Source: Agapetus fuscipes (taxonomy: Eukaryota; Arthropoda; Insecta; Trichoptera; Glossosomatidae). Taken from it: DNA of 64,000 bases. Numbering within the stretch: the stretch's first letter is position 1; each line of letters starts with the position of its first letter. The stretch lies in the NCBI GenBank assembly GCA_951799405.1, contig OX637343.1, positions 10,828,524-10,892,523 on the forward strand, given 5' to 3'. Made by a program: the position numbers and the translations under genes. Shown one piece after another: positions 55,245 to 64,000 of the stretch. Under the pieces are notes generated by a model that did not search any database, had not been told where the DNA came from, and worked only from the letters and a program-made list of their open reading frames with translations.

Positions 55245-55370
55245 GGGCCAAAGTTGCATTGTTCATTTGGGGTTTGGATTTTTTTATTTGTAAGCACACA
55301 CGCAGCATTTGTAAGCGTAAACTTGCACTTGTTTGTGGGCATGCATTAACATACCTTTGAATAACTTAAG
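55245..55370 (+). repeat. R270 repeat, 3' half, worn
   Basis: GGGCCAAAGTTGCATTGTTC, ACACACGCAGCATTTGTAAG, ending near AATAACTTAAGTAGG. Confidence 0.6.
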
Positions 55371-55626
55371 TAGGTTATACATTATTGAACCAATGGCATG
55401 TGTTAACTCAGGATCAAAGCTATCATCCATCAATGCTCACTGGGATCAGACTGATGCTGTTTTATTTTAAACATACGCCAAGATCACTGCTTCGGCCATA
55501 ATGCCGAAAATCAAAATTTGTAAATGAAATAATGCGAGAACTGTGCTCTTTTGAAATACATCAAGCACTCAATGGCAGGGTAAGTTGAGTTTCATGTAAC
55601 TTTTATACTCTTGGTAGGTACTGTCA

Positions 55627-55839
55627 GTACTATTCTTAGACATTTTGGTTGTCCGTTGAGCCCACGCTTTGACAAATTAATGATGCCTGGGCTGGAAGTC
55701 TCATCATTTTTACCTACCGAATTTTGGTAATATTTGTATGAAGACTATCAAAACATTATTATTTTTAAAAATACAAACGCATTATTAGTTTGCCAAAGCG
55801 TGGGCTCAACGGAGGACTAAAATGTCTAAGAATAGCACT
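55627..55839. mobile_element. MITE family H5, complete
   Basis: Ends GTACTATTCTTAGACATTTT and AAATGTCTAAGAATAGCAC are inverted repeats that continue inward through GTTGAGCCCACGCTTTG, about 48 bp in all. Confidence 0.85.
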
Positions 55840-56644
55840 GTTAGTCTTTGAAAAATATGTAAATATTAAATTCCATAGATAAGTGTTTAAATATAGTTTT
55901 TTGGCACATTTCATTCCTAACTCAATTTCAAATCTAATTATTATATTATAATAATATCAATGCTACCAACATTTTCAACATTTTTATGTCCATAGACAAT
56001 AAATTACTAAAGCAGGTAGGTATATGAAAATGCTAAGATATTTTTTTTATTAAAACCGCTCCATGGCTTATTGGTTAACAATTCAGACTACCGTACAAAA
56101 GGTACGAGAAATCCAAAACACAAAAAAGTTCAAACAAGAAATTTCCATGTCTTATGAAGGCTGGGTAAACCTGCTTGGTGTTAAGGCCTGGGTAAAAACC
56201 TGGTCAGCTGTCTAGTGAGTTTTCAATTCATAATTGCCAATTGAAAGGTAGTTGGTTGGATTCCTGACAGAAAAAATAAATAAATTCATATTGGTTTTCT
56301 CTGGGTTGAAATATATATCCATCTAATCAAAGACCGCTCACAAAGATTCATGCAGCTTTACAGTAACTGGATTTTGTTCTTTGTGACGATGACTTAAAGT
56401 TTGCAGAGGGCTATTGAGGTGTGATTGTCCTCAACAAATAAAACATCCCAAAAAAAAAAAAAATTGTGACGCAGTTTGGATTTGATAGCAACACCTCTCA
56501 GTCAGGAAGCAGACGCTAAACCATTGAGCTATTGACTACACGTCTGTAGATTTTCATTCTTCTCACATCCTCAAGTGGTTAACATATAGAATTCAAAATT
56601 TAAGACATTTGATTTCTGCACATCGCATAGTAGGTCCTCATAGA
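55840..56644. other. Cluster of worn SINE heads and bodies
   Basis: Plus-strand tRNA-like heads are at 56057-56115 (CATGGCTTATTGGTTAAC) and 56198-56265. A SINE A body lies at 56270-56450 (CAGCTTTACAGTAACTGG, TTTGCAGAGGGC). A reverse head is at 56475-56545 (CAATAGCTCAATGGTTTAG). All are decayed. Confidence 0.5.
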
Positions 56645-56725
56645 AATAAGGTCCCGAATCGCCACATGCTACCCCTTTGGGGATAACACAGGCAAAAAGT
56701 TACACTACATGTATAGCATAGTTGC
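56645..56725 (+). mobile_element. Composite-type SINE B tail
   Basis: AAGGTCCCGAATCGCCACAT, GGATAACACAGGCAAAAAG and ATGTATAGCATAGTTGCC. Confidence 0.7.
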
Positions 56726-58436
56726 CTTTACGTTTGCGTACAACGTTTAAAATTGTATCATTTGAACCTTAGGCTTTCCGTTTACAAAGCAAACTCCCAA
56801 CCGTTGAGCCATCTGTGAACTCATCAATTTAATTACCCTTATTATCTAATATTTAGATTATTTGGTTAACATTTTACTCTGCTAGTAACATTATTTTAGG
56901 AATGATTAAAAATTTAACATCACAACGATATTTGTATTGATATTTACAAAAATAAATTAATAAGTATAAATAGTAGTAACACTTAATGCTCACAATCAAT
57001 TTAAGAGTCGAAGAGAATCAAAGGCGGCGATATAGGATTTACAAAGAAATCATATAAATTTATGGAATTAAAGAAATCATCTTTTCTACATATTTTTTTG
57101 AAAAATATCCTACATTGCCTTTTTGATTCCACACGACTCATAAAATACCAACATTGAATAAGACAAGTATACTTTTATTTTTATTAGGTACTCATAAATG
57201 TATACTTGTTTCAAATTGCATTATTCAGAGACATTTAATTCGTAAATGATCCACGGATCTACTTTTTAGTATGCAAAACTTACTTTAGAAGCCGAATCAT
57301 CCATAGATTAAATATCCCTGAACAGAACTGACGAAATGAAGTGCCATAGTAAAAAGTGATTTTTAGCCAATAGTATTTTTTATGAAAATCGATATGTGTC
57401 ATAACTTCAAGATATGAATATTAATTAAAATGTAAAAAAACATTTAGAATACTTTTTCAAATTGATGTTGTTTCCTGTCTCCCCATAATATCTTCATGTC
57501 GGATTACAGAAGATAAAAATCTACGTATATAAGAATGAATTCATTTACATCAAATTGGTGTATAAAAATATTTGCTTGAATGGATAATTAGAAGTACGTT
57601 AAATTTTTAGTTCAAAATTTGTCCTAACGTATGAGCTATTGAGAACTTTATGTATAGGATTTTAAAAAGCACCATCTATGAATGAAAGAATATAATATGA
57701 ATGCTTAAGCTAAGACTCGAACCAAATTTTGATATCAGATTTGTATGGGATACTAGAATATCAGAAAATCACTTATTTACAATAACATTTCTCTAAAAAA
57801 AGTTTAGAAATGTTTGTATTTTGATAGTTCACATTTATATTTCAAACATTTTTACATACCTATTTAGTCAAATATTCACATGTAACCGTTGATTAATTAT
57901 TATTGGTAGCTATACAAAATACACATTAGGTAAAAAGTAGTATAAATAGAGATAGAAAATAGATTGGTGAGATAATATTCATCATTTAAAATTTGTGATA
58001 CATCCAGAAAATATTGAAACGTCAAAATGACAATCTGTTGTCATTTCATTTAATATCACTTTTGTTGATATGACTGGGTATGATACAGTGTCTGCCAACC
58101 TTTTTTATACTTCACGTCACACAATTTTTTTAACGTCAACTTTGTGTAAGTCTCACTATTACCATTGTAGACATACTCCACGTAATATTAAATATGTTAG
58201 CATGTAATATCAATAGTATGACAAACCCATACAGTATACACGGCTTAAACTGAACGAGATGAAAATTGGAATATACGCTGGCATCTTGTAAATCATCACT
58301 TTTGATAGTTCAACATGAAATTAGCTGAGTTGGTAAAGTGTAAGAAGTATTTTATTGAAGCGAAAAAAAAAAGTTAAGTCATAGCAGCGCCCTCCTTTAT
58401 TGCTCATATGTCCCTTGATATTGGTATGAGGCTGTG
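56726..58436. other. AT-rich stretch
   Basis: A reverse tRNA-like scrap is at 56775-56825. CAGTGTCTGCCAACCTTTTT at 58087 looks like one end of a hAT-type MITE, but no opposite end was found. No gene was identified. Confidence 0.35.
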
Positions 58437-58555
58437 AGGATTAAGGTTGGTATGAGGCTGACCAACTATACTGTAAAAAATGGCTGTGCCAATGTCACCC
58501 CTGTTTCAGGGAAGGTTGACAATAGTTGCAGATTATATATATTCAGTTTGAGCCA
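58437..58555 (+). repeat. R270 repeat, head half
   Basis: AAGGTTGGTATGAGGCTGAC, GCCAATGTCACCCCTGTTTC and GACAATAGTTGCAG. A second head scrap (TTGGTATGAGGCTG) lies just before. Confidence 0.75.
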
Positions 58556-58732
58556 TGTATATCATTATCTAAAATCATCAATTACAAGAAATCATAAAGA
58601 ATTCATCGAAGTGAACATGTTTGGAAGCTATGTATGAGATAAATGTTAAAGATTTCAGTCAAATCAAACATATTTTTTTAAATTGGCAGCATATTTTGTA
58701 GATTAGATGTTAAAATCATCTGAATTTCTTTA

Positions 58733-59293
58733 GGGCCGGTCTTATAAACGAGAGACCAAATATCCGTAAGTATCTCGGCAAGTTACTAACGGATGGACGT
58801 TTACCGACTGATCTTACCGATGGTTGTCCTATAAAGCTTTTGTAACCGTCCGTTAGTTCTCAATAATGCACTCGTATTTTCGATGATTTTTTACGTGCAT
58901 TCATGAACATACGTCATCCGTTTGCTGTCAAAGACGAAACATAACCTAAAGTTGCTTTTGACAAATACAAAAACGACTAAGACAGCGCAATTTTAATGAA
59001 TTATCTATCACTTTCGGAAGAAATTATCTTCAACAGGATAGAGCGTAGTAGTCCAATGACACGCAAAACTCACCGCAAAGAAACAATGCTTTGACAGCTG
59101 ACCTAACCTCAAACCTTAACTAACCGGCCGGTATCTGCCATTAATCGATGGGTCGGCTGTCGGTTAGATCTGTCGGTAACTTTTACGGAAATAAAACAAA
59201 CGGATTCTTATAAGACGAAAAATGTGACGTTTGTATTATATTTCGGTAAATTAGGTACGACATTGAACTAACGGATGTTTATAAGACCGGCCC
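58733..59293. mobile_element. MITE family H3, complete with TTA duplication
   Basis: Ends GGGCCGGTCTTATAAAC and GTTTATAAGACCGGCCC lie between TTA (58730-58732) and TTA (59294-59296). The 561-bp interior encodes no recognisable transposase. A PIF/Harbinger-type origin is inferred from the TTA sites. Confidence 0.9.
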
Positions 59294-59296
59294 TTA

Positions 59297-59993
59297 GAGT
59301 AATAAATTTTTGACTTTTACATTTATGCCATTCGGGTGAAATCATTTCTGTGACTAGATTTTTCGTACATTTTAATTTTATGGCACTGAAAATCACAGTA
59401 GTTGAAAATACATTTAATAGTGCCATCTGTGTAACAAACGCTAAAGCTAAATAATCCTTCTGAAGCTAAGAACATTTTTGGTTTGAGTTATTCAATAACA
59501 ACTATCATCTGACATAGAGACAAAATTATTTAAGTAGTTTTTAAAAACAAAAAAATATAATTTGTTCCCTAATGAAAGAGAATTAATTTGAATGAAGTAC
59601 ATACATTTAACATAAAATTGCAAGAGTAAACGCTAACCAAAACAAAGGTTGCAAAAGGTTAGCAAGACATGCAACGTTTGTCTGCTGAGAATAAATAACA
59701 TTGGAAAATACAGCCGAAGATGCACATTCAACTTCTTTTTCATAATAACAAATATTCAAAATCATATTATGTAAGATTTTGGAGTACATTTCAATATTGT
59801 AAACAATGTTACTATTTTATATTCTTTTAATAATTAACCAACAGATGGCAGTCATTCAATAACTCAACCATGAAAATCACATATCCATAGTTCAACTGCA
59901 AGAAAAGTGGATACATTAAAAGGAAGTTGTTATCCACATTTATTTTTTTCAATTGTTGATTGAATCACCTTCAAGGAGGAAGTAGATGAGATT
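59297..59993. other. 3' flank of the JHBP-like gene
   Basis: On the gene strand AATAAA at 59944-59939 is about 50 bp past the stop and is the likely polyadenylation signal. Nothing else was recognised. Confidence 0.5.
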
Positions 59994-62631
59994 TTATCCA
60001 CTTATTATGTCACCCAGGGTTATCCCTTCCAGGTATTTGTTGGCCATTTCCAAAATCATCTCTGAAGCCATCTCAGCAATGGCGTCCTTCTGATTCTGTA
60101 TAACATCCATGCTGATTCTCGTCAGCACCCAGTTCAAGGTCCTGTTGATGATTCCGTTGCCTAGAAGACTCGTAAAATGAATCTGTAGAAAAAAAAAATG
60201 ATGAATAAAATATCAATGGTTATTCAAACTGGATCCTGTAATGACCTCAGAAAATTTAAAGTTTTAATGTCACGTGGCCGGGCCAAAGACAGTACAGAGC
60301 ATCATAATTTCAAACAAAATATTTTGTAGGTAGTTTGAAAACACACTAAATTGCACCATCATGTATTTAGCATTCCCACCAAATGCATGGAATAACAGTG
60401 CTGTGAACTAGAAAAGAAAACCCTGATTATCGGGAATCTATTTTTTATTTACTATGGGTGACGTCACATAGTCGAGGGATGTTTTGAACGTTCAGGGTCC
60501 ATTGTATTGAAGGCACCGACCATCTTTCCCTTCTCATTAACACAACACATTTTTTTTGTTTACCTTAATTTTTTCTATGTTAAATTGCATTTTGAAAGTT
60601 TTCAAAGTTAGATATCCAAAATTTGTTCCCAAGTTGGCCACGCCTCTCACTGTGAGACCCTTTACTTCAAACCTTAAACAAAAATATGAACATTATACTT
60701 GCGGGCACAAAAATAAAAACAATTATTAAACATAGATATTAAATTTTGTCAATGCTAACCTTGCATCGCCTTTTGGATTAAAAGGAATTATAGAGGCTAT
60801 CTTTCCATTCACCCTGTATTGTGCTGGAAAAATACAAAATCATCTTATTAACAAAATTAAAGCAAAGTACAAACATATTAAATATATATATTTTTTACAT
60901 CACAAGAGATCAGTTTATTTTACATAATAATTTTGACTCTGAGTGTGGCTGGAAATGAAAAAAACCTACTGATTCATCATCGACACTTTTGGCATTCCTC
61001 ATACAGATCAGAAGCAGTTGCAAAGTTTGCTGATGGTGTGTCTGACACATAACATTTTTACCATAATATCACCATAGAACAACTGAGTGCTTCTATTGCC
61101 AGAATAAGACATTAGTGTAAATTTGGATTGTTACCAATAATATTGCCACCTTAAAGGTAAACAGAATAACTGCTGATTCACTCATTTGAGAAATTGTGGA
61201 TAAAACATTATATTGGGTGTAAGTTCTCATGGTAAGTGAACTAATTATAATGAAATACTCATAAACTTCTAAACCACAGGATTTTCACACTTTAGTAATG
61301 TTTTCTCTCGTAGAAAATAGGAAAAAAGGTGCATTTATCTGAGAAACCCATGTTAGCTTAATATGTCACTTATTATATACCTTTATATACTGATATACCT
61401 TTTAAGGTGTTGATATATTGAGAAAATTAGTTTCAGAAAGATCACTACAGAAATAAGTGTAAGACAACAAGAAGACAAATTGATGGTACTCACAGGTAAA
61501 AATGATTTCGGGAATATAAAATTCAAAGGTAAGTGAGAGACCTACTAATTTAAAATTCAGACTTTTAATATCAAAGCTCTGCAGGCCCGCTATTAAAATA
61601 TCATCAAAGTTCACGTCAGCCCTGGAACATAAAATAATAATACAATTAAAAACAGATTTCAAGGTTACAACGTGAATGAAGGTTTGTGTCTGTGCTTTAA
61701 TTGTTGTAACTTTATTGTTTTAAGCATAGATGGTGCTTTTTAGAATGATATTGACACATAATCATAAACGCATTGAAAAGACCGACCACAAAGAATGAAC
61801 AGCTAGCTAGATCAAAAAAGTTCACAGGGATTGTATAAAGAACCTATTCATTATAAACTCATAGTATGGGTGACATGGAAAGATATCATGAGGAGACTTG
61901 CACTCAGCACCTTGAAAATGTGGGGGAAAAAGTCACTTGGCTAAGATAGAGGCAGGACGGAGAATCTTTACTGCAATACAAAATTATGTAGGTAGTTCGA
62001 AACGACACTAAGGTGTTACGTAGGTACTGCTTTTAGCATAACCGTGAAATTTATATGTTTCACAGTGATGTTAACTTTAAAAAATCCCTGATTATCGGGA
62101 ATCCATTTTTTTTGCTGAAGTGGGGGTTTTCCAGCTCCTGTGGGGGCTGGTACTCATTTCTTGTGAAGGCTGAGCTAGCCTTGCCGGTATTTTATTTTGA
62201 GGTTTGAAATGAACACCAAAAAGTGAAATCATTTCTGACACCCTTGGTGGTACTCACGGCATGCAATGCAAGCACTCTATCAACTGAGCAATCGACTGGA
62301 CAGGAGCTATCACTAGCAGAATATTTTATAAGGTCATAAAATGCCATCTAAAAGGGTGATGTAGCTTATCTTGATTGTTTATCTTACTTGATGACTCCCT
62401 TCTGATACACGGGGAACAGCAAATTGTCAATGGCTAACGGCTCTAGCGGCGGTATTCCGAGGTCAGGAAAACCGTTCTCAAACTGATCCCTGGCGTCCTC
62501 CAGCAGGGCAATCAGCCTGTCATCCACGGCGCTCTTGCCGGCCGCCCCCGCCGCGCCATTCACATCCGAGTCTGGGAGGACCGCGCCGAAGCTCAGGTTG
62601 GTGAACCTGAACGTCTGAGATACGGCCTCGT
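59994..62631 (-). CDS. JHBP/takeout-like lipid carrier, last five exons (partial)
   Basis: Exons 62631-62388, 61621-61494, 60823-60760, 60672-60564 and 60182-59994 join in frame with GT-AG borders and give about 244 residues, ending ITLGDIISG. The hallmark GFPDLGIPPLEPLAIDNL lies near residue 60 of this part, and FEVKGLTVRGVANLG and the helical C-terminus follow the family order. These secreted proteins hold small hydrophobic ligands such as juvenile hormone in a long tunnel. The usual N-terminal Cys pair is not seen in this part. The first exon, with the signal peptide, is not in view; an earlier exon ending in one base of a codon is required. Introns hold SINE B, MITE X and a short repeat. 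Confidence 0.85.
60270..60455. repeat. Short intronic repeat with CCCTGATTATCGGG hairpin
   Basis: ATTTTGTAGGTAGTTTGAAA and CCCTGATTATCGGGAATC recur in the same order at 61965-62110, in another intron of the same gene. The unit is about 150 bp and unclassified. Confidence 0.6.
61147..61395 (-). mobile_element. MITE family X, complete, intronic
   Basis: GCCACCTTAAAGGTAAAC at the left and TATACCTTTTAAGGTG at the right are its ends. The middle holds TT TCTCTCGTAGAAAATAGG-type sequence as at 29797. It sits in the intron between exons 61621-61494 and 60823-60760. Confidence 0.7.
61965..62108. repeat. Second copy of the intronic CCCTGATTATCGGG repeat
   Basis: AAATTATGTAGGTAGTTCGA and CCCTGATTATCGGGAATC match 60270-60455. 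The SINE B copy follows at once. Confidence 0.6.
62110..62303 (-). mobile_element. SINE B, 3' tail missing, intronic
   Basis: Minus-strand CAGTCGATTGCTCAGTTGAT (head) to CCCACTTCAGC. The antisense tail and box B are deleted. It lies in the intron after exon 62631-62388. Confidence 0.75.
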
Positions 62632-62642
62632 CTGGAAAAAAG

Positions 62643-63600
62643 AGTAATAATAATAATAATAATAATTTATTCATAAAACTGTTTTACAGAAGATTAACAT
62701 AAGGTGCAGCTTTTTAACTTAAGTAAGAAAATAATACATGTGCCTGAACTAGGAAAACCTGTGTCTCAGGCGTGGAGAGCTTCTATACAATATATCTGTA
62801 TAACTTTCTGATATTAATGATACACAAAAAATAATTAACATTACATTTTTACATGTCTCTGAACAAAATGAGTTACAATATTGAAATAAATGTTATTTAA
62901 ACTTTAAATGGAATAAGAGAATAATAATACATGTGCCTGAACTAGGAAAATCCTGTATCTCAGGCGGGGAGGGCTTGCAAGCAATATGTACTTAAATAAT
63001 CATTATTACATTTATTCATACTTCAATAGTTTCATATTAAGTCTAGGTGCTAATACAAATAAACTTATTTTACACAAGGCATTAGGAAAAACAAATATAA
63101 AATAGAAATAGGAATTAAGTCTACTACAATTAACGACTTCTCTGAAAGATAAAGGGTCATGTCTCGGAGAATCTTGTGTAGATTTGAATTTTGATTGTGC
63201 TCTATTTTTTTTTTTTGCTTGCGGTATTTTTTCAATAAAGAATGATGCACAGAAATGCAGTTCAGCAGTTTATCAACTGGGTCAAAGTCAGTAGTGGGTA
63301 AACAAACTTCTGCTTTGTTTGTATTTTATTTTCGATGTGTTTTCACTTTTCTGTTTTGATCAATTTATTCAAGGTAAGTAGAACAGCATTTTAAAAACAG
63401 CGTCTTAAAAAATTGTGTCATCCAAAACATGAACCATTTTTATGAGCAATGAATCATAAATACTTGATTATTTATTAATTAGTAATTAATTAATAATCAA
63501 TCGATATAGTAGAAAACAAGTACAAATTAATTCCAAGTATGTAGATTGAAAGACTAAGATGAAGGGTAAAAGGGTAACAAGGACGGAAAAAAATAAAAAT
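62643..63600 (-). mobile_element. LINE 3' UTR with ATT tail
   Basis: On the minus strand CGCCTGAGACACAGGTTTTC and AGTTCAGGCACATGTATTAT appear twice, about 195 bp apart. The unit ends ATGAATAAATTATTATTATT at 62645-62680. This is the shape of an insect LINE 3' end. Its tail stops about 14 bp before the acceptor of the JHBP-like exon at 62631. The 62990-63600 part is less certain. Confidence 0.65.
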
Positions 63601-63621
63601 AAAAACAATTTATGGCGCTTT

Positions 63622-64000
63622 TTAGGCGCCTCCATAGTCAATTGAGTTGATCAATCTCTTCTCAGCCATTATTTTTGCCGGGCAGTCAATAGATCCTGTT
63701 TTGTGATTGCTCGGTTTTTTGAAATGCAAGCAGGAAGCGCATTTTCCTTCTCCTTCCTTTTTTGTGCATTCTTTGTATGAATGGCCTTGTTTCCCACAGT
63801 GGCTGCAGGTGCAGGCTGACTCCTTGCATGATTTGGCTGCGTGACCATAAAGTTGGCATTTGTAACATCTTGTTACTAGAGTAAAGTCTCTCACAGGGCA
63901 AGAAGACCAGTTGATGAAGACTCGTTCCTTAGTAATAAGGGCTTTGCGAATGTCTGCAGGGACTTCGATGACATAGTTGCAGGTCTCAGCATCCCTTTTA
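63622..64000 (-). pseudogene. LINE ORF1 (Gag-like) with three zinc knuckles, partial
   Basis: The minus frame reads in from the right edge as RDAETCNYVIEVPADIRKAL. Two CX2CX4HX4C knuckles follow (CYKCQLYGHAAKSC and CSHCGKQGHSYKEC), then a third cysteine group starting CASC. It ends INSIDYGGA with TAA at 63624-63622. This is the nucleic-acid-binding Gag-like protein of Jockey/R1-type LINEs. No reverse transcriptase follows before the 3' UTR-like region, so the copy has lost ORF2. Confidence 0.8.

Noticed and set aside
58087..58330. A second hAT MITE starting CAGTGTCTGCCAACC
   Set aside because: No inverted right end or target duplication was found downstream.
1..64000. CRISPR array, bacterial operon, phage or virus genome
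   Set aside because: Repeats are dispersed and diverged, genes have spliceosomal introns, and no viral structural or replication genes were recognised.

Overview
The window looks like a piece of an insect nuclear genome, most probably a moth or butterfly (Lepidoptera). It is AT-rich, genes have short exons with GT-AG introns, and two coding regions belong to families typical of insects: a juvenile-hormone-binding/takeout-type lipid carrier and a SWIM-finger/YqaJ-type protein. No rRNA, true tRNA, bacterial operon or CRISPR array was seen. Order and species are inferences.

Genes. (1) Positions 1-1721, minus: the first three exons of a SWIM zinc-finger/YqaJ-like gene that runs off the left edge. 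(2) 15310-16057, plus: the last three exons of an unrecognised gene. (3) 45009-45247, minus: a signal-peptide exon of a probable immunoglobulin-type protein. (4) 49045-50682, minus: an intact 545-codon gene for a two-helix membrane protein with a cysteine cluster and a long charged tail. (5) 59994-62631, minus: the last five exons of a JHBP/takeout-like gene whose first exon is not visible. Several weaker exon candidates are listed with low confidence.

The rest is dense, layered repeats. An unclassified ~250-bp repeat (called R270 here) occurs about 30 times. Two tRNA-derived SINE families (A and B) occur alone, broken, and as a fused A-B composite. Five MITE families with terminal inverted repeats have flanks of TTA/TAA type or similar. 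One LINE family is present mostly as 3' fragments with short tandem tails. Fold-back repeats and two perfect inverted repeats of 100 and 113 bp per arm are also present.

The clearest history comes from nested insertions with exact target duplications. A 2.5-kb transposon (5313-7826) splits a LINE reading frame with an 8-bp duplication. A 432-bp solo LTR carrying a perfect heat-shock element (12085-12516) splits another LINE tail with a 4-bp duplication. A 552-bp hAT remnant with CCGAATA arrays (23227-23778) sits in a MITE. A SPIN-like hAT MITE (53548-53791) has an exact 8-bp duplication. The genes do not form an evident pathway; they are separate loci in a repeat-rich region.

No convincing multi-gene novel system was found. 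The strongest candidates for new biology are the heat-shock LTR, the composite SINE, the uncommon 2.5-kb transposon family, the shared UGA-hairpin-GAAA motif in three repeat families, and the orphan membrane protein.
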